Positions 45,490 to 58,159 of a DNA stretch of 64,000 nucleotides are shown piece after piece. Each line of letters starts with the position of its first letter. Positions within the stretch are counted from its first letter, which is position 1. Source of the DNA: Stomoxys calcitrans (taxonomy: Eukaryota; Arthropoda; Insecta; Diptera; Muscidae); the NCBI RefSeq assembly GCF_963082655.1, contig NC_081555.1:177180944-177244943 (forward strand). The letters run 5' to 3'. A model generated the notes under the pieces. That model searched no databases, was not told where the DNA came from, and saw only the letters and a list, made by a program, of their open reading frames with translations. A program made the position numbers and the translations under genes.

Positions 45490-47340
45490 TAATATAACAC
45501 AACACTACAACAATCCCATGGCAGCCGGTTGTACGCACCGGATTGGCCCGATGGGACTCCTCATCGTCGTCTTTTTTTCATCATGGGAAAGGCACATCCC
45601 GTAGTGCCTTCTCCGCACGCTTCTGGTCCGTGCCGGGATTGAAAAGATCACCGGACCCTGGTTCTGTTCAGTTTCCCAGAACCGCCTCCATCATCGATCG
45701 GTGTCGGTGAGGTGCAACCGGTGCATGGAGTGGATACATTTCCGATCTTGCTCTGGCCTCACTTCACTACGGGAATATAGTCATACTGGATATGGTGCAA
45801 GGTGCTGTGCGAACATAGCCAGCAGTGAGTCACAAGCGTCGTCGTCGTCGTAGGACTACTACGTCGTCGTAGGGACTATCTGGCCATAATCGTTCTAGGG
45901 GACTTTAATGCGCATCACACTTCATAGCATTCTCCCCTAAGTAACGACCAGCGTGGCATAGCTTTGGCAGAACAGATAGAAGGCTCCACGTTTTGCACAG
46001 TGAATGAGGATGCCTCCACTAGGATTACAAGGAGGTGAAGCAACTCCCCAGACATTTCCATTGCATCCCCTGATCTCCTGAGTGACGTATACTCTTCGGG
46101 GTCAGACCACCTACCCATAATTCTCACCATCGACCGACCAAACGACTTCATAACCTCTGAGCGCCGGACGTTTATAAATCATAAATAGGCCGATTGAGCT
46201 GGCTTCAGAGAGTATACCAATCGCCGCGTCAGTGAACAGCCACCCCCCTCGGATGTGCTAGTGGACGAGAGAAAATTCCGCGACATCATTAACGCAGCAG
46301 CCGCTCGCTTTATACCAGCCGGTCGAAAACCTCAAGTGCGGCCCAATTTCCCGGCGAAGGCAGTGGTACTCGCAGAGGAACGTGATGAGATTCATTGTTT
46401 GGACCCCACAAACCCCTGAATCAGTGAGCTGAATCTTGAAATAAACAGGGTAGTCAACGAACATAAACGGAATTTGTGGCTGGAACACTTGGAGCAATGT
46501 AACTTAGGCACCAGTTTAGGCAAACTGTGGTCTACTGTTAAGTCACTCTCGAACTCTGGTAGAAGGGATGACAGAACCTCAGTCACTTTTGGCGAAATAA
46601 CCGTGACTGATCCGAAGAGATGCGCCAGGTTGTTCAACCGTCAATTTATTGTGCATCCCGAAAGTGACAAGGCAAGAAGGAGAGCCATTCGCCGCATTCG
46701 CGGTCTCCGAGCCGATGAACAGCCACCACAATTTACGTGGGCGAAGTTACGAATATCAACCGTGGCGCCAAATCATCCAAGGTGTTGGGCCCCGACGGAA
46801 TCTCCACATTGATGTTGCAGAATCTGGATTTACCTTGAGTTGAGTAGCTTACTAATCTCCTGAACCTGTCTTTGAACACTCTTATAGTTCCCATTGTCTG
46901 GTAAATGGGCAGAGTGATCCCGCTACTGAGGCTGGAAAGGAACCGAGTTTGGGGGAGTCGTACAGACCGATCTCCCTTTTCTCACCAGTAACAAAGACGC
47001 TTGAGGCATTACTCGTCCTGAGCCTCGTAGGAGAATTTCCATTTGCCGAGCATCAACATGGATTTCGAAGACTGCACACATTTGCCGTGGCGTCAATAAG
47101 CCCAGGCCATGTGATAGGACGGTCCTCGTGACACTGGACCTATCGAAGGCATTCGACACGGTCAGCCATGCCAAACTATTTGAGGACATCACCAACACGT
47201 CCCTCCAGCCAGGCTTGAAACGCTGGGTCGCGAATTATCTGTGTGGTCGCCAGTCATTTGTGGAATTTTGGGATAAGAAGTCGAAGAACCTTAGAGTAAA
47301 ACAGGGAGTTCCCCAAGGTGGGGTGATATATTTGGGTGAT
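45490..47340 (+). pseudogene. jockey-like non-LTR retrotransposon relic (endonuclease and RT)
   Basis: Endonuclease pieces: LAIIVLGDFNAHHTS (stop directly after), NDQRGIALAEQIEGSTFCTV near 45935-46020, a worn DISIASPDLL near 46053-46085, and SDHLPI-like sequence with frameshifts near 46100-46140. A linker follows (RKFRDIINAAAARFIPAGR, then NLWLEHLEQCNLGTSLGKLW and KRCARLFNRQFIVHPE). RT pieces are SYRPISLFSPVTKTLEALL, LDLSKAFDTVSHAKLFEDI, NYLCGRQSFVEF and VKQGVPQGGV, after which the sequence breaks off before YADD. Many frameshifts and stops mean it is inactive. Confidence 0.85.
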
Positions 47341-47439
47341 GGTTGTACTTATGCAAGCGAACTTTTGTTAATACCTTTATGGCTCAAAACCATGGAACTG
47401 TTAGAAAACTTTGGAGTCAAATAACCTGGAGGGACGCTT

Positions 47440-48050
47440 TACTTCCAGAACTCGCGTAATTGATGGGGGACACAATCAGGACAATATGAGTGTCAAATGA
47501 AGTGTTTTAAAAGTTGAGTACCAATCTGATATACAAATAGGACATCTATGACTGTGGAGGAGCCCCACCCGCAAATTCATATGTAGGGTATCAAATGAAA
47601 GGTTTCTGGAAGCAAAGTACTAATGCGGCATAAAAATATGCACCAAGTGTTTAGGGGACTAGTCCACTCAAAAAAAACCCGCGAGTCGGGACAATTTGGA
47701 ACTAAAATGAAAGGTCTTTGAGAGTATTATAATCTGATATTAAGTGTTAGGGAAACTGCCCCACACCCAAAAATCTCCAAGCGGACATGTAGATGTATGG
47801 GAGTTGAGTATGAATCTGATTTACAAATTGGGGACAACTATCTTGGGGCCGGACACCCCCATACAGACCTCTAGACCGATCAAAACAAAAAAAGGAGTCC
47901 TCCAATTATTCCGAATAGGTCAGAATAGTCCGCAGCAGTGGAAGCAACCCATAAGAAAATATTTTTTTGCGCCGTGACGTCTCCCCAACAGCAGGGATGA
48001 GCTATATAATAGACGTGAGCCGCCCTAACCCTCACGAGGGTTCAACCTAG
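47440..48050 (+). mobile_element. Helitron-like element with intact 3' end
   Basis: Ends with the hairpin AACCCTC-AC-GAGGGTT at 48027-48042, then CAAC and CTAG at 48047-48050, followed by host T. This is a textbook Helitron 3' terminus. The body has inverted versions of the 'caaatgaaaggt' and 'gccccac' units of 35566-37970. The 5' end is not defined; the element abuts the jockey relic. Confidence 0.65.
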
Positions 48051-48068
48051 TATACCTTATTGGACCAA

Positions 48069-49000
48069 TCTTATATATATAAATCAATTTGTGTTTGTTT
48101 GTTCCGTATAGACTCAAAAAAGGCTGAACCAATTACCTCGAAATTTTCACAGATTGTGTAGGTTGGTCTGGAAGGAAACATAGGCTTCATAATTTTTTCA
48201 TATCGGAAGGGGGCGGACCCTCCCCCTTACCCCAAAAACAAAAGTGGACCGATCGGGACAATATAGGATTCAAATGAAAGGTATTCAAGAGTAGAGTACG
48301 AATTTCATAATAAATGTTGAGTCCAAGCACTTAGGGGCTGCCCCAGCCCCAAAACCACTAAAAATAGGTTTATTTGACGATCATGACAATATGGGACTCA
48401 TATGAAATGTATTCGGGAGTAGATTGTGAATATGGTCAGGAAGTAGGAATAGGCTTTATAATTTATTGATAACGGTATATTTATAGGGGGTAACAGGGTA
48501 AAGTGGACCGATCGGGACAATATAGGTATCATATGAAAGGTATTGGAGTTTAGAATACGAATATGGTATTAAAATTTGAGTCTAAGTACCCATCGGGCCG
48601 CCCCAACCCCAAAACACCCCCAAACAGACATATTGGACCTTCATTTCATATGGGGCTCAACTGAAAGGTATACGGGAGTAGATTTCGAATCTGGCATACA
48701 AAATCCGATCGAAGTATAGGGGGTCACGCCACCCCTCAAAAACGCCATTAGACCCATTATGACCATATGATACTTGGCTGAACCGATTTTCTTAAAATTT
48801 TCATAGATTGTGTACGTTTGTCTAGAAGGAAGCATAGGTTATATAATTTTTAGATATCGGGTGGAGACGGACCCTCCCCTTAACCCCAAAAACGCCGCCC
48901 AAATTCGAAAGTGGTCCGATGGGTACAATAAGGGTATCAAATGAAAGGTATTGAAGACCAGAAAACGAATATGGTATTAAAATTTGGGTCCAAGTAACCA
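48069..49000 (+). mobile_element. Helitron-like element with intact 5' end, 3' truncated
   Basis: Starts A|TCTTATATATATAAATC at 48069, then 'gtttgtttgttccgtatag' and 'gactcaaaaaaggctgaacc', as in the other Helitrons here. Units with 'atcgggacaatatagg' and 'catatgaaaggtatt' follow. A second 5'-like segment occurs near 48775 ('ggctgaaccgattttc'). No CTAG end was found before the similarity stops near 49000. Confidence 0.6.
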
Positions 49001-49079
49001 GTTTTCGGTCACCTTCTTTTTCTGAATAGACTTGGGTACTTAAAAAATAATCTGGACCAAGGGTTTTCAATTTATTCAC

Positions 49080-50860
49080 ACTTTTAGCTGTTATACGGCC
49101 TCAAATGCTGCAAAATCTGGTTAAAAGTCGGGCCATTCCGGAAACATGCCCAAAATCATTTTTAAAATTAAATAACAAACCCTTATCTTTAAAATAAACT
49201 TTTTAAACTGTTGTTTATTCACACCACTTAAAAAAATTCACAAAATTCACTTTTTCTCTTACTCTCTCTCATGTCTTACTCGTAAATGTAAAATGAAAAA
49301 AAAACTCAATAATTGTTTCAATTTACATAGAACCGCCCCAATATTCATATTGTACAAGTCGGAGTAAAACAATTTATAGAATAATCGCCTTAAAACAGTT
49401 TAATTGCGATTTCAATATGGTGAACAATGAATGATAATGAAAGAAAGAAACACCGTTTAATATGTTTTGCATATCAATTAAATTCCAGGATTTAGTTGGT
49501 TAAAAATAAAAAAATAAACTTCTTTGTTACTATGCAATTGTAGGAAAACAAAAACACAAAAAAAAAACTCACTAAAATTTATCAATATAACCCCTCTTAG
49601 AAATTACCTATTGACCCTAATGTATTGTTATGCGAGCGCGCATTGTGATTAAATTAACATTAATTAACAGTTCACACATTTCAAACATATAAACTTTCCT
49701 ACAGACAGACGACATTCACATGCGTATCTGTGCATTCTTCAATCGTGCAAAGCAGCCTCACTCACTGGCGGCTGGGTCATTCATTCATTCAGATCATTTA
49801 GCTTACGAGTGAAAAGAAAGAAAAGAAAGGCATCTCTATTGGGACAATCAAACCTACACACAAAATTCCAGCGATGGCATAGAACAAAAACTCCACATAC
49901 TTACTATTTTCATGTAGGAACGTTTGTTTGAGTCCGCCATCACTATTGTTTTTGCCCTGAACTTAGTGGACAATAAGTCTCCCGCAAAAACAATAGAAGA
50001 ATGTATAAACAAATATACAATACAAAAAAGAAGCCCAAACTTATGAAAAGAAAAACAAAAACATAATAAACACAAGCCCCCATACTCTCTCTCTCTCTCT
50101 CTCCCTTCCTTACAAACATATAACGGAAAAAATAAAAGAGTTTACATCTAAATCTCTGCACTCTTCTTAACTCATTTAGGCAAATACTTTCTACACACAC
50201 TTCTGCAGTTTATACATAAAGTCTCCAAAGCAAGTCAGCACAAAGTTATTAAGGTAGTGTTGCCACTCTATTGCGAATAAGGACGTTTTTGTAGCAAACT
50301 TGGAAGAAGAGACAATTTGTAGACAACTTGATCAAGATTGCGGGTTTATAATTAATCATATAAATCAAAATATCAATCATAACATGCACGGCGTTGTCAA
50401 GAGTGAAGTGTTCTTTTGATGTTATCCATCATAAATGTGGAGACAACTATCCAAAGCGTAAAGTCGAAAGGGGAAATATCTTGCATTACATATGTATGTA
50501 TCAATATGATTATTTCTACAGCGTTCAAACAATTTTCTATCTTTCAAAAAATAAATAAAACATATTTAAATTTTTTTGCGACAATATTTGATGTCTATAT
50601 AGAACATTTAGTTAAAAAAAAAAACTTTTTTTCAAATTGTACGTCCACAAAATTTTGTTTCTCAAAATTTTAACTATCGCATAATTTTCCCAAAATGTTA
50701 TCTGTATTTATCTTATTTCACAAAAAAATTGCATTGAAGTTTTATTTATAATTCTTAAAAATCATATTTCATTTTTATTTTAATTTGTATAAAGCAAGAA
50801 ATAAAACAAAGGCAAAAATTACACAAATTTTACGAAGTGGTAGAATTTTTTTTTTCTTAA
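49080..50860. other. Intergenic, no gene seen
   Basis: AT-rich. Contains a (CT)n run at 50085-50103. The frames at 49854-50200 (- strand) run through this simple sequence and are not accepted. The 85-residue + frame at 50416-50673 lacks any recognised domain. Confidence 0.45.
50085..50103. repeat. (CT)n microsatellite
   Basis: About 19 bases of pure CT dinucleotide. Confidence 0.9.
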
Positions 50861-50879
50861 AGTATGTGCATTTTTTGTA

Positions 50880-52640
50880 CCCTACAAAACATGTGGAAGT
50901 GTGTTCCAAAGACGCACGAAGCTTATTAAAAATGCTATTCAGAAACAAAGCTTCGTCGCCTAAGAGGTATAATTAACGTTCCTCTGTTGGATCTAGCGAA
51001 TTTGAATCTTTTAAAGAGATATTCTGATAATCGCCTAGAAATAATTCCATGAAGAAATTGTAAAGATTTCAATGTGAGGAGGGAGTTAAAACTGTATCCA
51101 TAAAGGCAACTGGTATAGTTGGAGACTTGTTGGGTTCTTCTTAAGCGATACACATATCGTATTTTGGCATTGGTTTGAATATGATTTTGACTAAGAGGCC
51201 TCGTATTCAAAGTGGTGTAAATGAATACGTAAGCCATAGTGTACATAGTTCAGTAAAAGTCTGTCCAACGGTTGCATAAATAGGATTCTTCCAACTAAGT
51301 AAACTTTTAAATATTACCCCCAAATTCGTCGCAGTAGGGACTTTCTGAATTTTTTCTCTGTCAACATATGCGTCGATATTTTGCAAGGAGATTTTCTTGT
51401 TCTTGTGTATAATTAAACATTTTGATTTGCTAGGGTTCAAGAAGAGAGCATGTCGCAGTATACTATTGAGGTTCAAGATGGATTGGTTAATGCCATTCCG
51501 ATGGCTACTCAAGTAAATTTGAAGGTCGTCTGCATACATATGCACTCGTCTATGTATCAGTTTGTTAGGAAGATCATTCGCAAAAATGGAAAAAAGGTGG
51601 AAGTGAAAAAGTGGACCATAATTGATCCTTGAGGAACTCCTTTTCCTTCTGCTAATGGTTGCGATCTCGAGCTCCCTACGTACACCGATTGTGTTCTTTG
51701 AGAGGTAGGACATTAGAAGTATCATAGACGTAGTAAAAAACCTGAAAAAATTACGAAGTTTGAAGAAAAGATTCTGGTGGTCAATGCCATCGAACGCTTT
51801 CGAGTGCTCAAGGAGGACAAGAAATCACGCCTTGTCATCAATATCGCCCATAATATATTCAGAAACTTCTAACAAAGCTGCAAAACCAGATTACACATCA
51901 CTTAGTAGAGACCCCATGCGGAGATACTACGTGATTTGTATATGCATGATTTTCTCAGAAATTTGAGAGATAGCATAAAAGGGCAATTGGCCGATATTCT
52001 TTCTCAGTTTTTTTCTCCGTTTTGCGATATTGGGATAATTATTGCATGCTTCCAATCTGATGCATAAGTGCTAGAACTGAGGATATTATTAAAGAAGTGA
52101 GTTATGAAGGGTATAAAATAAGGAACTAGAATTCGTATAAATCTAGGGTCGTATAAATCTAGGTTGACAAACGCTTTGTTCAGTTTTTCGGGTCTTCGTG
52201 ACAAATAACAATCTCATTAGTTTTCCCAACTCCCTTAATAATTCTCCATTTACCTTTGGAGTCTAGGGCAGAACTAAATTGATTGGATTAGTATTCAGTT
52301 TTTGCTGCTTTTATCAAAGAAGTGTTAATCTCCTCGTGGTTCGAAATTCATTATGTAGCTCCGGAGTTTCGACCCTCCTCCACATGGAATACGCCTTGTC
52401 CCTATCTTTTATGTCACTCTTAATATATGAGTCAAACCAAGGTAAGATTTGTGTCGGTGTCGGTGGAACAAAGGCTTTGAATAGGAACAGTCACATTGAT
52501 TTATTAAAATCGCAACAAATTTCATTCACTGTCGTATATAAAAAAAAACTAAAGGCCCTAAGTGCATAAAGGAACTACAGGCCAAGTCGTACGGAAACTT
52601 AGGACGCGGCACCCAATGTGTTAACTGGAATCAAACAACT
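50880..52640 (-). pseudogene. Second type of non-LTR retrotransposon relic (RT and C-terminus)
   Basis: - strand, in order. HFFNNILSSSTYASDWKHAI lies near 52030-52110, SKAFDGIDHQNLFFKLRNF near 51745-51800, GPLFHFHLFSIFANDLPNKL and then HMYADDLQIYLSS at about 51510-51610 (YADD at 51536), and SILRHALFLNPSKSKCLII followed by ATNLGVIFKSLLSW further on. A C-terminal part with LFKRFKFARSNRGTLIIPL lies near 50950-51000. This arrangement is of the CR1/jockey superfamily but differs from the jockey-like relics nearby. Stops and frameshifts separate the parts. Confidence 0.8.
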
Positions 52641-52649
52641 CGACAAAAA

Positions 52650-54760
52650 AAAACTTCCCCTTTATGTTTCTTAAAGGGATGTTTATTTGAACATTTTCGA
52701 ATCTGTTGAGAGTAACTTGATGCGTATGATTGATATTAACAGATATAGCTCATACCCCTTAATCGAAATCAGTTTTTAATGCAATATTTTCCTAAACTTG
52801 TTCTTTGTTCTAGTCTTCTGAGATGGCAACCCTTAACACTAATCAATAAATTAACAAATCAGAGCCAGCCACTGCACTAACATCACCACACACGTGGTCA
52901 TGCCTACCTCCATCTCATTAATACACACACACACATTTACTTACTTGTGGACAAACGAAAGCCAAACACAAAAAGTCTACAAAATTTATTAAAATCTGTC
53001 AGAGCTTATAGTGGCTTTCTTGTGCAAATACACACCGACAGGGAGCAAGAGAGAAAATGCAAAATATATAGGAGCGAAACACACAAAAAGGGGAGAACTT
53101 TGGTGTTTATCAGCTCCCACCACACTCACTGACCAAACAACAAATAACAGTTGTCGGGCTGCAAACGTTGACTGCCAAACAAGTGTGATCAGTGTAGATT
53201 TAGACGTTTGAGGCTACAGAGCCCCCACTACGATTCACCTCTCTCTAAAACGAAATACAATTGCAACAACAACAATAAGACGTGCGACAAACGGTAATCG
53301 AAAGAAACAGCGGTGCTTTTAGAGGCGTTTTATTAAATTCGCTGCAGAAGTGTGTATGTGTGTGAGCGCGCGTTTCCATGATTTCTATTTGTTAATTGTA
53401 CATGAATGGTTTCGGTCTCGGGTCAGAAAGCAGCACGAATTGAAAATATCTGTGATTCTATTGCGTCTGTCTGCCTCAACGTCTTTGCGGTCTCATAGTC
53501 AGCCGTGCGTGTTTGCCAAATGTACAACCAATGCTAAACATTGGCAGCGACGACGGCAGCAATAGAATGTGCGGAATATGAAATCGTGTGAATTTTTTCC
53601 TCTTCTGCTGAATGTTTTTTACTGGTGTGTGGTGTTCATTTGTTTGCCATTTTTGTTTGTTATATTAAACAAATAACATAAAGCTTATTTTTACTATTTT
53701 TTTTTTGTGCTTCGCAAAAACACACAGACATTTTTTTTCAAAACTAACCATAAAATTGGCTTTAAAGTGTTTTTTTGCGACGTCTTATTTTGCATTTGAA
53801 CATTGGTGGCCAAACGTCAACTAGCTACGTAATCGATGGATTTAAAGCTCCGTGATATCAACGTACATAATAATAATATAGAAATGAATGGAAAAATTAA
53901 TAAACCAACAGTAATGGGGAAGAATGAAATTTAATTATTTCTTGATATTTATGCCCCGAGCACAACAAAGCAAACATTTTGACAATATTCGAATTCCGTT
54001 CTTGAGATCACAATACCATCAAAGATGGCAAGACAAAAACAACAGCAACAACAAAAGAATATAAAAATTTAATTCTTAACGACGTAATTTTTAAGTTAAT
54101 TAATTTCTCTACAATTGCCCTCCAAGCGAATTATGAATGGATAAAAATATTATGTGCAAAAAAGTTCGCAAGCAACAATAATTCTTGATGTATGTAAATG
54201 TGAAGTGTTTTGTTTGTGGCATTTGTGTGTGTGTGTGTGTGAGTGTCAATATTCTCGATATATTGTATATGTATGTATTATGCATTCTTATCTCACATCT
54301 TACTTAAATCTGCATCACTACTCGTGTGTTAAGCGCAACAAACAAACAAACAACAACAAAAAGCTTCAGAGCCATCATAATGTTCTCGCCTGCATATGAT
54401 GTATATCGCCATCGTTAATGCTTTCTTCCTTTACTTCTACTCTCAAGTGCTGCAATCTGTGCGATCATTGTTGTTTATTTTTTAATTTGCTTTTTTGGTT
54501 CTGACCAAAATGCCCATTAGGAAATATGGCTTAAATTTAGCATACAAAAAAAACTTGACGTAATTCAATTTTAAATTTGGAAGTGATGATGATGATAAAA
54601 ATCAATTTCAGGAAGTTTGTTGTTCCATAAAATAGTTATAGCTTTAATAGCGACAAAAAAGGAATATTGATTATTTATATTAGGGGAGGAGTTACCGTTT
54701 AAATAATCCAAAAAACTTTTGTTCGTTTGAAATTAAGTTATGAAGTTTAAAGAAAGAAGC
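52650..54760. other. Intergenic; possible 5' leader region, no coding gene seen
   Basis: Non-repetitive with moderate GC around 53000-53600, including 'tgtgatcagtgtagatttag' at 53184 (an Inr-like TCAGTG) and 'caattgcaacaacaacaata'. This is reminiscent of fly promoter and 5' UTR sequence, but no splice donor or initiating frame supports a gene. A (GT)n run is at 54224-54241. Confidence 0.35.
54224..54241. repeat. (GT)n microsatellite
   Basis: About 18 bases of pure GT/TG dinucleotide. Confidence 0.9.
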
Positions 54761-54761
54761 T

Positions 54762-54900
54762 AAAGGTAGCAACGTAGTTCATAGGTTAGTATACAGCCTG
54801 GGTTCAAAATCATGCTGCTCACGAATAAATTACAGCCGTGAGGTCAAATTCTGATCGTTTTTGGCAACATTTGGATCCGCATGTCAGCAATAAGTCTATT
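54762..54900 (+). repeat. Degraded SINE-like fragment
   Basis: The order 'ggtagcaacgtagttcatagg', 'ttagtatac', 'cctgggttcaaaatc' and 'ggcaacatttgg' resembles a worn copy of the tRNA-derived SINE. Both the A and B boxes are damaged. Confidence 0.4.
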
Positions 54901-55009
54901 CAATATGTAATGGCAAACTATACTAAGCATAAATCCAGTGACAGCTATCAAAACTCCCAGCCAAAAATAAAGCAACTCAGGGAGACTTGACTATCCTGTC
55001 ACTACACTA

Positions 55010-55985
55010 CCTGATGTCATCGTTTTAGGTTATTTTTATTTAGTCGGTAATGGTTCCATCATCGGGTCCCTGTTCATTAAGCTTTATTGGGTTTCCATTC
55101 CCTGTACTGCTTAATGTTTCAATATTAGGATCTTTGCCTATCTTAGCCTTCCAAATCTTAAGTAAATGAGCTTCTTGGCTCCCTGTTCGTTGGGTTGCAT
55201 TGGATCTTTACTTATTCCAGTATTCCGCATCTTGAAGTCGGTGATGGGTCCGTCGTCGGGTTCCTGTTTGTTGGCCGCTGTTGATTCACCTGCCACCTGA
55301 TGAAGACCGTAGCCCTTGTGAGCTGGGGGATATCCAACATTCTCACTAGATCGAGCTTTGGGCCCTCCCAGGGAGCGTGAATACCTCTGACGAGCTGTTT
55401 GACGGTATCAATACATTCCGCCGACGCAAAACGCAGATGTCCCCTCTAAACTGGCAGCTCATCATTTGTATGGGTGGACCCTCTACAGAGTTCCACACAT
55501 GTTCAAAAATCCGATCGCTAACCAGATCCTCCACTTGGAACCGTTGATCTGGATGCACAGCCGATATTGATGACTGCATAAGTCAGCTCATCTCTGTTAT
55601 GCTTCCTTGCCACTCTGGCGTAAGAGGGCGGCTCCTTACCATTCTCAGCGACCATTTTCCCCTTCCGTGATGGCTGTGGCCTCCTATTGGAAGTCACAGT
55701 CCTCCATGAAGACTCAGGGGCCGTGTGCGCCTCCCTCGTTCGTGTTCCGACTTTGTCTACCTCCGCAGAACACTGTCTAGAGTCTCCACGGCGGGATAAC
55801 TGGTTTGGTTTTCCCAGAGAACTTGAAAGCGGGATGCTTTTTTTCTTCTTCTTTGGCACTTTAGCAGTGTTATGCTCTTCGGGAGATCTGGTTCTTTTTC
55901 CAGCTTCCGTAGAAGTGCTTGGAATGTCAGTTCTATCCCTTCCAGCAACCTGCACTTTCGCCCGATTACGCTGCCGGTACATACT
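55010..55985 (-). pseudogene. jockey-like ORF1 (gag-like) relic
   Basis: ATG at 55982 opens a 154-codon frame, basic and serine-rich, with KVPKKKKKS and EPPSYARVARKHNRDELTYA, typical of jockey-type ORF1. After a frameshift near 55560 the match continues as VHPDQRFQVEDLVSDRIFEH and LNSVEGPPIQ-like sequence to about 55350. Degraded sequence with repeated EQ(E/G)PDDG-like segments follows to about 55010. The zinc-knuckle region is not evident, and no ORF2 follows on this strand. The element is dead. Confidence 0.7.
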
Positions 55986-55994
55986 CCTCTGTCA

Positions 55995-56052
55995 TTGTTA
56001 TGTGAGAAGTTTGCTCGTGTTCCTTAGAGGAATGGGCAAATTTTGCATTTAC
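55995..56052 (+). repeat. SINE 3' end fragment
   Basis: 'tgtgagaagtttgctcgtgttccttag' and 'ggaatgggcaaattttgcattt' match the tail of 34246-34563. Confidence 0.65.
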
Positions 56053-56539
56053 TCGAAATGACCGAAATTTCAATGAGAAATAATGAGGCTGCATTATTAT
56101 GAAAGATGCACGCATTACCTTGAAACAAAACAGCCGAATTTTGGCTTTCTTGATACGAAATTTAGTGCAGTGTGGACCTATTTTGTCTGCCATGACAGGT
56201 AATGAGCCCTACATATTTTGAATGGGGTTAGTTGTTGTGCCTTAGGTTTAAGCCTGACATCTGTCGCCCGTAGTCCTGCTATAATCGCTTGATAGTGGAA
56301 CCAAAATCAATCCTCGTTGATAATGAGTTTATACGCTCTAGTCTGAATGAACAAAATTACAGTGAAAAATAATGAAGCTGCATCAGATTATGGGTTGCCA
56401 ACTAGCCTATAATGATTGGAAGGGTCTACTCTCAGAAGCTTCTATGTGTATGTGCAATCTTGTGAAAACAATTCACACAAACTGATGTTGCGAGATCGGC
56501 TTTCTTGATACTCTATTCCGTGCAGTTTAGATTCATCTC

Positions 56540-57640
56540 GTTTGCCATGGTAGTGATCCCTACATTGAATTATGAGTGATTGCATGATTACGCTAAATAT
56601 CTCCATTGCGTCACCCAGTCTATTAAATGAAGCCAGATACCGATTTGACCAAAATAGAATCATACAGACCGATTTTCCTTCCCTCGGGCCAGTAGCTTTA
56701 ACGCTTGAGGCACTACTCCTACTGGCCCTTGCTGAAGAATTTTCAAGTGCTTACCATTAGAATTTCGTAACTTTTTTTACCACACCAACTGAAGGTTTAA
56801 GTCAGGTCGAACATTACGCATTAACCGAGGTTTGATTAAGGCCAAACCGTTCCATAGCCAGCTCTTGATGCATTTAACTATATCCAACATGCCTCCCGTT
56901 AAGGTCTAAAATGTTGGAAAGCTCATTATTTGTGTGATCGCCAGTCGTATGTGAACATTAGGGATAAAAAGATGAAACCTACAACCCCGTAGAGTGGAAT
57001 AGGGAGTTCCCACGATGGAGTTGAATAGTGGCGGAGACCAATTAAACTTTACCTATCCTCTATTACACTCCCTACATTGTACGATCATAAACTCGCTTTG
57101 GACAGAGGGTAAAACAGGTGGGATGGAAAATTTGGGAAAGATGTTTTAGTATAGAAATGTACCACTATGCATTGATAGAGTGTATCGGCCTATCATTAAC
57201 TAGCACCATATATGACAACATCGGGTTAAATATTAGTCTATTGTGATACCACAGGAACAAAAGCAGCAAGATGCCTTCTAGTTCCTACACTTCAATCAGC
57301 CAGAAAGTGACAGTGATGGACACGCTGTGTGACACTTCTGTTATACCCAACTACAACAAAGCTGTAGACCTCTTCAAATTTATATTGGGCCACATAGTCT
57401 TGGAGCGTTTAAAGCTCAAAATATCTGACCATCTGTAATCCGTTGGTTTTTTTTTACCCTTACCTCGAAGAATAGCTTACATGTCACTAAAGGCATACCA
57501 CAGATTCTGTTATGTATAAGGTATATAGTAGTGTTATAAAATCGTCTGCTCTTCAATTCTCAGGGATATCTCCAGAACAGGTTTCAGCTATCTTGTTGAG
57601 CGGTCTGCGACATTCGAGAGGGAGTTTTGAATCCAGAAAT
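56540..57640 (+). pseudogene. jockey-like retrotransposon relic with internal deletion
   Basis: ISIASPSLLNEA, an endonuclease piece, runs within one frame into FPSLGPVALTLEALLLLALA, the 'ISLLSPVAKTLEALL' RT segment, so everything between has been deleted. Near 56920-56980 is HYLCDRQSYVNIRDKKMK, matching NYLCGRQSFVEF of the relic at 47230. Later stretches to about 57640 look like worn thumb/C-terminal sequence. Many stops. Confidence 0.7.
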
Positions 57641-57747
57641 GTGGTCTCCACAGATTAATTGGCAGACTGATAAGTTATTTATGCCAACTGTGACTGATAT
57701 ATTATAACAAAGAGGAAACATCTTGAAACAGAAATTGAAAAATAAAC

Positions 57748-58152
57748 GGAAACAAGTAGAAGCGTGCTAAGTTCGGCCGAGCCGAATCTTGAGAACCCAC
57801 CACCATGGATTCTGCTAGAATACCAGAACACTATGTGCAAAATTTCAATCAAATCGGATGAAAATTGGGGCTCAAGATGTCAAATCGGGGGATCGGTTTA
57901 TATTGGAGCTTTATCCAAATTTGAAACGATATGGCCCGTTTGCAATCCCCAATGAGCTACATCAATATTAAGTATCTGTGCTATCCTCATTTCGACAAAC
58001 GGACGGATGGGCATGACTAGTTCGAATCAGAATGTCGAGACGATCAAGAATACATATACTTTATGGGGTCCTAGATCAATATTTCGAGGTGTTACAAACG
58101 GAATGACTAGATTAGTATACCCCCATCTAATAGTGGCGGGTATAAAAATTTA
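57748..58152 (+). repeat. Palindrome-headed repeat, short near-complete copy
   Basis: The head 'aacaagtagaagcgtgctaa' is followed by TTCGGCCGAGCCGAA at 57772-57786 and 'cccaccaccatgg'. The body has 'aaatttcaatcaaatcgga', 'gggggatcggtttatattgg', 'ggctagttcg'-like and 'atttcgaggtgttacaaacg'. The tail 'tggcgggtataaaaat' ends near 58150. At about 405 bp it is the best compact reference copy in the window. Confidence 0.75.
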
Positions 58153-58159
58153 GGAAGCA

